Shown here: piece after piece, positions 30,001 to 38,653 of the stretch
Layout of the letters: the number at the start of each line of letters is the position of its first letter
Position numbering within the stretch: position 1 is the stretch's first letter
Translations under genes and position numbers: made by a program
The notes under the pieces: model-generated
Databases searched by the model: none
Told to the model about the DNA's origin: nothing
Seen by the model: the letters and a program-made list of their open reading frames with translations, nothing else
Assembly (NCBI GenBank): GCA_021826685.1
Contig: JAKAYT010000007.1
Coordinates: 1 to 50,553, forward strand
Reading direction: 5' to 3'
Origin: Thermoplasmata archaeon
GTDB taxonomy: Archaea; Thermoplasmatota; Thermoplasmata; Lutacidiplasmatales; UBA184
Length of the DNA: 50,553 nt

Positions 30001-30049
30001 TACGGTGCCAATTAGCGTCTCGAAACACTAACCTTTGAAAAAATCAAAT

Positions 30050-30123
30050 GGGCCCGTAGTATAGCTTGGACATCACGGGGGCCTCCGGAGCCTCAGACCC
30101 GGGTTCGAATCCCGGCGGGCCCG
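30050..30123 (+). tRNA. tRNA-Arg(CCG)
   Basis: GGGCCCG...anticodon arm GGGGC-CTCCGGA-GCCTC, T-arm CCGGG-TTCGAAT-CCCGG, CGGGCCC; D-stem is weak. Confidence 0.9.
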
Positions 30124-30477
30124 TCCGGAAAGGGGAACTCCCTTCGGAGTGGTGTGAGTGCTGGTCGTCGGGCAGGATATCAAATCCGGCCTTGACGACG
30201 CTGGGGTCCCCGGCGGATGTCCGCTGAATGCGAGTCTACTGCAGGGTGACGAAGCTCGTACCGTCGGCGAGGCTCTACTTCTTGTCGGGCCGTGAGCGCA
30301 TCGGATCGAGATATTCCTCGAAGACCCCCGATGCAGCAAGCTCGTCGGATTGTCGGGACCTATCTCGGAGCTGCCGGACCACCGAGGCGGGGCCTATCCG
30401 CAGGTCTCAGTGACAATCCACGCCATCCTGCCGGGCGCAGCACCGCCGACTTATACCCCCGACCACTCCGAACGGAG

Positions 30478-30882
30478 ATGGCCCCGGCGAACGTCGTACG
30501 GCATCGAGTCACGTTCGGCGAGACGGACGCGGCCGGGGTGGTGTACTACCCGAATTACCTCCGCTGGTTCGACGAGGGGACGCACGAACTGTTTCGATCC
30601 TTGAGCCTCTCCTTCAGGACCGTCCTGAGCACCCTGGGGCTCACGTTCCCGGTCGTGTCGGTGCACGTCGACTTCCGCGCTCCGCTCCACTACGATGACA
30701 CGATCGAGATCCGCTCGACTATCGGGGAGTTGAGCGCGCGGACCATTCAGGTGGTCCACGAGGTCGCACGATCGGACGACGAGACCTGTTCGGGCTGGGA
30801 GGTCCGCGGTTGCGTCGCTGCGAAGAACGGTACGTTCGTGCCGCGAGCGATCCCCGAGGAAATACGTCGGAGGCTCGCATGA
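30478..30882 (+). CDS. 4-hydroxybenzoyl-CoA-type (hotdog) thioesterase
   Basis: RHRVTFGETDAAGVVYYPNYLRWFDEGTHELFRSLSLS...VVSVHVDFRAPLHYDDTIEIRSTI. Confidence 0.9.
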   Translation: MAPANVVRHRVTFGETDAAGVVYYPNYLRWFDEGTHELFRSLSLSFRTVLSTLGLTFPVVSVHVDFRAPLHYDDTIEIRSTIGELSARTIQVVHEVARSDDETCSGWEVRGCVAAKNGTFVPRAIPEEIRRRLA

Positions 30883-31760
30883 CCGAGGTCGGGATCGAAA
30901 CCACGCGGCTCCGGTACATCCTCCGTGGCTTCCCGCCGGAACGTGCCGCAACGTGGCTCCTATCGGACGGACAGGCCTACTACGCGCCGACCGACTCCTC
31001 GGAATTCCCAGTGGATGATCCGCAGGCCATGGTCGCGTTCTGGGGCACGCGCGCGTCGACCCCTCTCGTGCGCGTGGGGGCTCCGACGCGACTTCTCCCG
31101 CCGTTCCCCGTCCACCGAATCTTCTGTCCTGCGGTGAACTTCCGCTCCCACCGGGACGAGTCGGGAATGCCGATCCCGACGGAGCCGTACTTCTTCCTCA
31201 AGTTCGCTAGCTCGGCCGTCGCTGGCGGCAGCACGGTCGTCGCGCCGTACCAGGTCGAACAGCTGGACTACGAGGGCGAGATCGGCTACGTGCTCGGGCG
31301 ATCCGGCCGGCACTGGGACGCGGAAACCGCCCGCGCGGCGATCTTCGGCTTCACGCCGACCAACGACCTCAGCCTGCGCGACTACCAGTTCCGGGAGCAG
31401 CCCCGGTTCGGCAAGAACTGGGTCATGGGTAAGGCGTTCGATGCCTCGCTCCCGATCGGGCCCTGGATCCTGCCCTGCGAAGTCGCCCCCGAAGGAGAGA
31501 TGACCGTGCGGACCCGGGTGAACGGAGAGCTCCGGCAGGATGGGAGCACGCGCGACATGATCTTCCCGCCGGAGCAACTGATCGCTCGACTGAGCGAGGT
31601 GAACACGCTCGGACCCGGCGACCTCGTGCTCTCGGGAACGCCCTCGGGCGTCGCCGCCTACCAGGGCCATCGCTACTTGCGCGACGGCGACACCGTGGAA
31701 GTGGAAATCGGGGGGGTCGGCACCCTCCGGCACAAGATCGCGTTCGAGCCGCGCCCCTAG
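30879..31760 (+). CDS. Fumarylacetoacetate hydrolase family protein (candidate fumarylpyruvate/maleylpyruvate hydrolase)
   Basis: AVNFRSHRDES, YFFLKFASSAVAGGSTV, LDYEGEIGYVLGRSGR, GKNWVMGKAFDASLPIGPWI, DLVLSGTPSGVA. Confidence 0.92.
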   Translation: MTEVGIETTRLRYILRGFPPERAATWLLSDGQAYYAPTDSSEFPVDDPQAMVAFWGTRASTPLVRVGAPTRLLPPFPVHRIFCPAVNFRSHRDESGMPIPTEPYFFLKFASSAVAGGSTVVAPYQVEQLDYEGEIGYVLGRSGRHWDAETARAAIFGFTPTNDLSLRDYQFREQPRFGKNWVMGKAFDASLPIGPWILPCEVAPEGEMTVRTRVNGELRQDGSTRDMIFPPEQLIARLSEVNTLGPGDLVLSGTPSGVAAYQGHRYLRDGDTVEVEIGGVGTLRHKIAFEPRP

Positions 31761-31795
31761 GAGCGCGCGCGACCGTCCCCAGCGACCGCGGCTCC

Positions 31796-32707
31796 TCAGA
31801 AGACGGCGAGCGGGGTGACAGGGGAGGCGGTCCCTCCCTGGATTCGAAGCGGGGCGCAGACGAACAAGAACTCGTAGACGCCCTGGGCGGCGAGCTCGTC
31901 GGTCTTGAGGTTGTCGATGAGACGGATACCACACTTCGTGATCAGGTACTGATGGACGGGGAGTCGCGTGCCGTCCCGCTCCGGTGGGCTCACCTCGCTC
32001 GACGGGGCGTCGGCGCCCGTCAGCGCCACATCGCGCTCGCCGAGCCACTGGGCAAGTCCGTAGCCGATCCCGGGGGACCGCTCGTAGTATTCGTTGTAGC
32101 GGTCCGGCTGGGACCAGAGCTGGGAGACTCCCGTGTGGAACAGCACGGCGTCTCCGGGGCCGACGCTCAGATGGTGATCCGCGAGGAATCGCTCCGTCGC
32201 GGCGACCGTAATGGGCACGCCCGGGGCCATTCGCTCCGCGCCTTCGGTCGCGTCGACGAGGACACCCCGCGTGACGATCGGCGGGCCGGATTCAACCCCG
32301 AGCTTCTGGGAGCCGGTGGGGAACGTGTTCTCGAAAGCGTCGATACCGTTGTAGAGCTTGTTGTCGAACGCGATGTGATTCAACGCGTCGAGGTGCGTAC
32401 CCAGGTGGTCCGACATCTCGAGCCGGCAGAGGGCAGCTCCGAACTTGTTGGAAGTGGCCGAGCGGATCGGAGGGCGGTGGTCGTACACGCGCTGGGACGT
32501 GAGGTAATGGAAGGGGCCGTGCGTCGCGACCCGTCCCGGCATCCCGAGGGAGATCGGGTGGCCCAGGGGCAGCACCCGACCGGTCCGCACGAGTCGCACG
32601 GCGGTGAGGAGCTTCTCCGGAGTCAGGGTTCTCGCGGTGCCCAGAGTGTCGTCGGCCCCCCACTTCGTCGGGAACCAAGGTGCACCGGACTCGTACCACT
32701 CCGCCAT
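31796..32707 (-). CDS. Cyclase-family (kynurenine formamidase-like) metal-dependent hydrolase
   Basis: HLGTHLDALNH (HxGTHxD...H) motif; VGPGDAVLFHTG; PVHQYLITKCGIRLIDNLKTDELAAQGVYEFLFVCAPLRIQGGTASPVTPLAVF. Confidence 0.9.
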   Translation of the reverse strand: MAEWYESGAPWFPTKWGADDTLGTARTLTPEKLLTAVRLVRTGRVLPLGHPISLGMPGRVATHGPFHYLTSQRVYDHRPPIRSATSNKFGAALCRLEMSDHLGTHLDALNHIAFDNKLYNGIDAFENTFPTGSQKLGVESGPPIVTRGVLVDATEGAERMAPGVPITVAATERFLADHHLSVGPGDAVLFHTGVSQLWSQPDRYNEYYERSPGIGYGLAQWLGERDVALTGADAPSSEVSPPERDGTRLPVHQYLITKCGIRLIDNLKTDELAAQGVYEFLFVCAPLRIQGGTASPVTPLAVF

Positions 32708-32717
32708 CGGCAATCCA

Positions 32718-33782
32718 TCAGGCCGGCTCGGGGCTGTCCTCGCGGTAGAGGCTCAAGGCCCGCATCGTCGGTGTGTTCGTGTAGGAAAAGAGGATCGACG
32801 GGGTGGTGCCGGTGGCCCGGTGCGAGTACTGGGCCCACGCGGGCACGACGAGGACGTCGTAGGGCTCCCACGCGAAGTCCTGTCCGTCGACCGTCAGCGT
32901 CCCTCTCCCCTCGACCCCCATGAAGATCGCGCTCGAGCTCCGACGTCGGGGTCGGAGCCTTACGCCGGGGTCGATCCGCTGGAGGTACGCGTCGATCGTG
33001 GGGAGGATCGGACCGCCGGTGAGCGGGTTCACGTACTCGAGGATCCGCCCTTCGCTAGGATGGTGCGCGCTTGCCGGGAGAGCCTCTAGGGCCGCTTTCG
33101 TCGTGGCATACGGGTAATTCAGGATCGGCGAGTACGCGGTCGAGCGGTGCTCGCCCACCGGCCGCAATCCCCGCCCGTAGGTCTTCTGCGAGCTGTTCGA
33201 TGCGTCGCTGACCGGCTGATGCTTCGCCGGGAAGTCCTCGTAAAACATTCCCGAGACGGCGTTGATCAGCGGGATGTCGAGCGCGTCGAGCCAGACCACC
33301 GGTCCGTTGGCATCGTTGCCGTGATCGTGCCAGGTCCACGTCGGGGTGGTCACGACGTCGCCCGGCCCGAGGATCGTCTTCTCGCCCGCGACGTTTGTGA
33401 ACGCCCCCGTTCCCTCCATCACGAACCGGAGCGCGTTGGGGGTGTGACGGTGCGCCGGAGCGATCTCCCCCGGTAGGAGGATCTGGATTCCCGCGTAGAG
33501 GGTCTGCGTGCTCGCGGCCTGCTCGCGCGGGAGACCCGGATTGAGCAGCATCAGGACCCGCCGGGGCGCCTCCTCGATGCTTACGATCTCGGCCGCCTGA
33601 TGCACGAGGGGCCGGATCTCCTTCCACTTCCATTGGAAGGGCTTCTCCTTCGGAACCGGATGGGCGGGCATCAGGTCGTCGATCACCTGCCAGAGCGGGT
33701 GCATCTGTAGGTCCCGCACGCGGTCGAAGTAGTGCTTGTTCTCGTCCCCGCTGGATCCACGCGGCTTCGCCATCGAGCTCAT
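32718..33782 (-). CDS. Gentisate 1,2-dioxygenase-like double-cupin protein
   Basis: GEIAPAHRHTPNALRFVMEGTGAFTNVAGEKTILGPGDVVTTPTWTWHDHGNDANGPVVWLDALDIPLI; second cupin GRGTLTVDGQDFAWEPYDVLVVPAWAQYSH. Confidence 0.9.
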   Translation of the reverse strand: MSSMAKPRGSSGDENKHYFDRVRDLQMHPLWQVIDDLMPAHPVPKEKPFQWKWKEIRPLVHQAAEIVSIEEAPRRVLMLLNPGLPREQAASTQTLYAGIQILLPGEIAPAHRHTPNALRFVMEGTGAFTNVAGEKTILGPGDVVTTPTWTWHDHGNDANGPVVWLDALDIPLINAVSGMFYEDFPAKHQPVSDASNSSQKTYGRGLRPVGEHRSTAYSPILNYPYATTKAALEALPASAHHPSEGRILEYVNPLTGGPILPTIDAYLQRIDPGVRLRPRRRSSSAIFMGVEGRGTLTVDGQDFAWEPYDVLVVPAWAQYSHRATGTTPSILFSYTNTPTMRALSLYREDSPEPA

Positions 33783-34498
33783 AGGGCGATCTCCTTTCGA
33801 TACTTCTCGGGAACCGGGGGCATCGTGAACCCGGTCGAGAGCAGGTACTCCCGTACCTCTCGGAAGTACTCTTGACGCATCGCCTCGTTGGAGCGCTTCT
33901 TCAGGCCCCATCGGACGAACGTCTCATTGTTCTCGGACGAGGCGGAGCCGAAGAAGTCCAGCGTCCGGGGGACCAGTTCGTTGAACGCCGTCTGGAGACG
34001 GGCGCGGTTTGTCGCGTCTTCGATCAGCAGCGTCCGGACGATGTCCCGTCCTAGGCCGACGTGGAACTTCTCATCGGGATACGTGTCCTTGGCCACCTTC
34101 CGCAGCGGAAGGTACGTGGAAGAGATCAGGTCGTCCAGCTCGATCAGCTCGGCGATGTCGACCACCGCCTTGATTGCGCCGAACTCAGCCCAGTCGACCA
34201 TGGGGTAATCGAAGATCGTGAGCGGCTTCTTGTCCTTCCACTCCAGGCCCATCGCTTCGGCCAGCCGCGCGAAGAGGATGTGGTGGTTGAATTCCTCCAT
34301 GGTGTTACGGCTCACCAGCCACTTGAACTTCGGGGTCGGAGCCATGCGGATGGCCGGCTCATCGAACGTGAGCGCGCCCTTGAGCTCGTTGACCGCGTGG
34401 CTGACCACGATCTTTCCGATCGCTTTCTTGTATTCGGGCGGGTAGCGCGCGAGGTCCTCCGGGCCGTAGACCTCGTCGGCGAACCTCTCGGCGGTCAT
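33779..34498 (-). CDS. PaaA-like ferritin-fold di-iron oxygenase (phenylacetyl-CoA epoxidase subunit A homologue)
   Basis: NTMEEFNHHILFARLAEAMG and DEKFHVGLGRDIV (two ExxH half-sites); FDYPMVDWAEFGAIKAVVD, VRWGLKKRSNEAMRQEYF align with PaaA; ATGA overlaps on both sides. Confidence 0.82.
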   Translation of the reverse strand: MTAERFADEVYGPEDLARYPPEYKKAIGKIVVSHAVNELKGALTFDEPAIRMAPTPKFKWLVSRNTMEEFNHHILFARLAEAMGLEWKDKKPLTIFDYPMVDWAEFGAIKAVVDIAELIELDDLISSTYLPLRKVAKDTYPDEKFHVGLGRDIVRTLLIEDATNRARLQTAFNELVPRTLDFFGSASSENNETFVRWGLKKRSNEAMRQEYFREVREYLLSTGFTMPPVPEKYRKEIAL

Positions 34499-35442
34499 CG
34501 TTCTTGGTTTCGGAGGCGTTCGGAGTTACTTAAGTCGCGCGACATCAGCATGAGATCGGTCTCCAGAGGGGCCAGGACCCCGCCCTCCTCCCAGACGTCA
34601 AACGCGCGCTCGAGGAACTCTGCGTCAAGGTGGGCGGCGTCGGGCGCACGGAGGATCCCGACCGGGCGAGGTTGGCTGAATACGAAGAGTTCCCTTCCCC
34701 GGACGCCGAACGTTTGCCCGGTATAGATTCGGGCCCGTTTCGAGCAGAGAAAGAGGACGAGCTCGGCGACGCTCTCTGCCGGCGCCACTCCCTTCACCGT
34801 CGCGAGGTAGTCCACGAGCCACGGCGTCGAACTCGGGATCGTTTCGGTGACCCGTGTGTGGGCGAACGGCGCGATCGCGTTCACCGTCACTCCGTAGCGG
34901 GCAAGATCGAGGGCGGCGATGCGCGAGAGGGAGGTGAGCCCCCCCTTGGCCGATCCGTAACTCGCCTGCCCGCGATTGCCGATGAGTCCCGCGCTCGAGA
35001 CGAGGTTGACGATCCGACCCCACAATCGCTCGCGCATCCCCACGGAAAGAAGCCGCGTCAGGTAGAACGCGGCGCTGAGGTTGTTGGAGATCACTGCGTC
35101 CCACGACGACGGATCGAGGTTGAACACCATCCGGTCCTGCAGGATCGCGGCGTCGTTGACCAGGATCTCTACCGGCCCCATCGCCTCCGCCTCGGCGACG
35201 AGTGCCTTCGCCCCCTCGAGCGTGGCGGCGTTCTGCGTGGACGCGAGCGCCTTCCCTCCGGACTGTCGGATCTCCTCGGCGATCCGCGCCGCCAGCTCTG
35301 GATCCTCCGGCGTTCCGTCGATGGTAACGCCGGTGTCGTTCACCACGACCTTGGCGCCGGCGAGCGCCAGCTTCCGAGAGATCGCGAGCCCAATCCCCCT
35401 CCCTCCCCCGGTCACCAAGGCGACCTTGCCATCGATGCTCAC
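34495..35442 (-). CDS. Short-chain dehydrogenase/reductase
   Basis: KVALVTGGGRGIGLAISRKLALAGAKVVVND, ILVNDAAI, NLVSSAGLIGNRGQASYGSAKGG. Confidence 0.94.
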   Translation of the reverse strand: MSIDGKVALVTGGGRGIGLAISRKLALAGAKVVVNDTGVTIDGTPEDPELAARIAEEIRQSGGKALASTQNAATLEGAKALVAEAEAMGPVEILVNDAAILQDRMVFNLDPSSWDAVISNNLSAAFYLTRLLSVGMRERLWGRIVNLVSSAGLIGNRGQASYGSAKGGLTSLSRIAALDLARYGVTVNAIAPFAHTRVTETIPSSTPWLVDYLATVKGVAPAESVAELVLFLCSKRARIYTGQTFGVRGRELFVFSQPRPVGILRAPDAAHLDAEFLERAFDVWEEGGVLAPLETDLMLMSRDLSNSERLRNQER

Positions 35443-35802
35443 ACCCGCGCTACTCCACCGGGATATTTTGCCCCTGGGGACGATCGAGCACGATGCCGGG
35501 AGCGGAGGGGTGGTCGAACGGACCGCGGACCCCTACCTCGAGCGCGTGCTGCATAAGCAGCGCGACCGGTGCGACTCAGGCACCGCTTCCCTGGTCCGAT
35601 GCGCGGCGACTACGATCCGCGGGTCCCAACACCGGTCTACCCCCGGCTACGGGAACCGCCCTCCGTGCACCGGCGTGCTCAGGCTGCTCCGCTCGAAGCG
35701 GGAAAAAACGGGAAGTGCGAATCCGACGGTACAGCGGTCCCCCGTCCTCGACTGAATTCTGGGAATGGCCGGTGACGAGAGCTTCGGGAACTCGTTCGAG
35801 AG

Positions 35803-36987
35803 CTACACTCCCGCACTCTCTCCTACGTGCGACTCCTGGGTCCACCGACCCCGCCAGAAACGTGACAGTTGAACGAGTCCCAGCAGGACGGGCACTTCCA
35901 CTAGGGGGCCGACCACGCTCGCGAACGCCACTCCGGAGGAGATGCCGAAGACCGCGACGGCGACCGCGATCGCCAGCTCGAAGTTGTTGCTCGCCGCGGT
36001 AAGACTCAGTGCGGCGGTGCGCGGGTAGTCCGCCCCCGCCCGCCGTCCCATTTCGAAGCTGCTCACGAACATGACGGCGTAGTAGAGCACCAACGGTATC
36101 GCGATCAGGAGCACGTCAAGCGGGGCGGCGATGAACGCGGCCCCTTGATAGGAGAACATGACGAGGATCGTGAACAGAAGTGCCCACAGTGCTAGGGGAG
36201 CGACCGCCGGAAGGAACCGCTCGGAGTACCAACGGTCGCCCCGCCAGCGTCGGAGGAGGACGCGCCCGGCGTACCCCGCAAGGAATGGGATGCCAAGGTA
36301 GAGGAGAACGCTCTCCACGACCACCGGCCAGGCGATGGTAATGGCGCCGGTGGAGACCCCGACCAGGGGAAAGAGTACGACGGTGAAGAAGAGGATATAG
36401 ATGGGATAGAAGGCGACCTGAAAGAGGCTGTTGAACGCGACCAGTCCCGCCGCATACTCGCTGTGCCCGCCGGCGAGATCGTTCCATACGAGCACCATGG
36501 CGATGCACCTCGCGCTGCCGATGAGCACGAGACCGATCAGGAACGCGGGCTCCCCGCGCAGGAAGATCACGGCGAACGCGAACATGACGAGAGGCCCGAC
36601 GAGCCAGTTTTGCAGTAGGCTGAGACCGAGGATCTTCGGGTCCCGGAAGACGGAGCCCAACTTTTCGTAACGGACCTTCGCGAGCGGGGGATACATCATC
36701 AACATCAGCCCGAGTCCGATGAACAGTGGCACAGGGGTTCCCGGCACCATCGCAAGCCCGACGACGGCTCGGAATCCCGGCGCCACGTAGCCGAGCAGGA
36801 TGCCAATCCCGATGGCCAGAATGATCCACAGGGTGAGATACCGGTCCCGGAAGGATAGGCGACGGGGCCGAGCGAGCCCAGGAGACGCGTCGCAATCGTC
36901 CGAGGACACGGGCGGACACGCGGGATCCTTCGGGAGTTCCGACCGATTGGGGTCGGACTCCTCCGAACTCCTAGACTGCCCCATCAT
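35803..36987 (-). CDS. acr3: ACR3 family arsenite efflux permease
   Basis: MYPPLAKVRYEKLGSVFRDPKILGLSLLQNWLVGPLVMF, GSARCIAMVLVWNDLAGGHSEYAAGLVAFNSLFQ, AASNNFELAIAVAVAVFG. Confidence 0.95.
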   Translation of the reverse strand: MMGQSRSSEESDPNRSELPKDPACPPVSSDDCDASPGLARPRRLSFRDRYLTLWIILAIGIGILLGYVAPGFRAVVGLAMVPGTPVPLFIGLGLMLMMYPPLAKVRYEKLGSVFRDPKILGLSLLQNWLVGPLVMFAFAVIFLRGEPAFLIGLVLIGSARCIAMVLVWNDLAGGHSEYAAGLVAFNSLFQVAFYPIYILFFTVVLFPLVGVSTGAITIAWPVVVESVLLYLGIPFLAGYAGRVLLRRWRGDRWYSERFLPAVAPLALWALLFTILVMFSYQGAAFIAAPLDVLLIAIPLVLYYAVMFVSSFEMGRRAGADYPRTAALSLTAASNNFELAIAVAVAVFGISSGVAFASVVGPLVEVPVLLGLVQLSRFWRGRWTQESHVGESAGV

Positions 36988-37406
36988 CTGCCTCGCCGTC
37001 GATCGGGGGTGGGCGTGAGTGGCTCGCCGGCTTGTTCACGAGTCCTTCGACCCCTTCCCAAACCCACGAGTCCACCTCCTGAAATCCCGGTTCGGGACGC
37101 TGCGCAGGATCCGAAGGGTGCCCGTCCTTCCAAGGGACGTCCGCTGGCATCGTCCCGCCCGGGGGAAGGCGAGGCACGCCGTCGTCATCACCCGGGCGGC
37201 GGAACGTCCCCACTTCGGAGAAACGAACCGGGGGAAGGCGCATCGGAACCTCGGCGCCGGTCGGTGCGAGGTGCCGGTGCGACCTCGAACGATCGCGGGG
37301 AATGGGCCGAGAAACTCGGTGTCGCGAAGGGCGACCTCTCGCGAGTGCATCCACCGTCCGACGGGTTCGCCGGAGACCGCAGAGTGCGAGGGGGCGGCAC
37401 CCAAGG

Positions 37407-37868
37407 TCATTCTACCGATCCCGCGGCCACATCCTCCGCCACTCCGTTTTGGCGGCGATCGGATAGAACGAGCTCGGCTCGCAAGCTCCTCACGAGCTGC
37501 TGGATGCGATCACGGACCTGTCGGAAGCCTTCGTCGTTGAGGGTCGCGGGGTCGGGAAGCGACCAGTCCCTCAGTTCCATCGTCTTGAGTCGGGCCGGAC
37601 AGCTCGCGTCATCGAGGCATCCCATCGTGATCCGTACCCGAGCGCGATCGATCATCTCCGCGGTCAACAGCTGTGGCGGATGGGGCGGAAGATCCCGCCC
37701 GAGCTCACGAAGCATGGGCCCGGTGCGCGGGTTCGCTTCGCGGGCCGGTCGGGTACCGGCCGAGATCGCCATCCATCCGGGAGGAGGATCGGCGTTGAAG
37801 ATCGCCTCCGCCATCAAGGAGCGACACGCGTTCTCGACGCAAATGAACAGGGCCGTCCTCGGGGTCAT
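37407..37868 (-). CDS. arsC: Arsenate reductase, low-MW phosphatase type
   Basis: LFICVENACRSLMAEAIFN (CX5R), ISAGTRPA, ITMGCLDDASCPA, DWSLPDP. Confidence 0.9.
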   Translation of the reverse strand: MTPRTALFICVENACRSLMAEAIFNADPPPGWMAISAGTRPAREANPRTGPMLRELGRDLPPHPPQLLTAEMIDRARVRITMGCLDDASCPARLKTMELRDWSLPDPATLNDEGFRQVRDRIQQLVRSLRAELVLSDRRQNGVAEDVAAGSVE

Positions 37869-38653
37869 CCCGTTCTCGTCCTCCGTTTCGTGGCGCGGAT
37901 CGCCGCCGCGACCACCCCGAGCGAGGCTTGTTCCCGGAGCGAGTCAACGGGTTGAGTACGGGAGGTGACATCGATGTCTATCTCGGTGAAGCCCACCCTC
38001 CGCAAGAGGGTCGTGAGTCGTGGAATCTCCATGGCCCCGCTCGAACACGAGGTCCAGAGCGCGGGGTCGTCGCGCTCCTTGGCCGCGATCTTCCGGGTCG
38101 CGACCACATCCGAGACCGCGAGTCGGCCACCGGGGCGCAACACCCGATACGCCTCGCGGTACACGGCGTCTTGGTCGGGAGCCAGGTTGATGACGCAGTT
38201 CGACAGCACCACGTCCGCCGATCGGTCGGCCACGGGAAGATGCTCGATCTCCCCCAACCGGAACTCGACGTTGCGATAGCGACTCGAGCGCGCCAAGGCC
38301 CGGGCCTTGGCGAGTATCTCCGGCGTCATGTCCACGCCAATGACGCGGCCGCGGGGGCCCACCCGCTTCGCCGCTAGAAAGCAGTCGATCCCGGCGCCGC
38401 TTCCCAGATCGACTACCACCTCACCGGGGCGAAGCGACACTAGCGAGGTGGGGCTCCCGCATCCTAGACTGAGATTCGCGCCGGCCGGGAGCGTCGCCAG
38501 TTCGTGCGGATCGTAGCCGATCTGGATGGCCGCCGAGGGTTCGCAACAACCGTTGGCGGGAGGCGAGAAAGAGGCGCGGGACGCGATCTCGGCGTAACGG
38601 GCACGGACCTGCGCGCGGAGCCGGTCGGGGTTCTTCACGGCACCGGGCCTCAT
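37865..38653 (-). CDS. arsM: Arsenite S-adenosylmethyltransferase
   Basis: VRARYAEIAS, NLSLGCGSPTSLVSLRPGEVVVDLGSGAGIDCFLAAKRVGPRGRVIGVDMTPEIL, VLSNCVINLAPDQDAVYREAYRVLRPGG, CSSGA. Confidence 0.93.
   Translation of the reverse strand: MRPGAVKNPDRLRAQVRARYAEIASRASFSPPANGCCEPSAAIQIGYDPHELATLPAGANLSLGCGSPTSLVSLRPGEVVVDLGSGAGIDCFLAAKRVGPRGRVIGVDMTPEILAKARALARSSRYRNVEFRLGEIEHLPVADRSADVVLSNCVINLAPDQDAVYREAYRVLRPGGRLAVSDVVATRKIAAKERDDPALWTSCSSGAMEIPRLTTLLRRVGFTEIDIDVTSRTQPVDSLREQASLGVVAAAIRATKRRTRTG

Noticed and set aside
30050-30123. Weak D-stem of tRNA-Arg considered as evidence that the tRNA is damaged
   Set aside because: Acceptor, anticodon and T arms are intact and the D-region resembles GTAGTATAGCTTGGA-type archaeal tRNAs; covariance scoring would be needed
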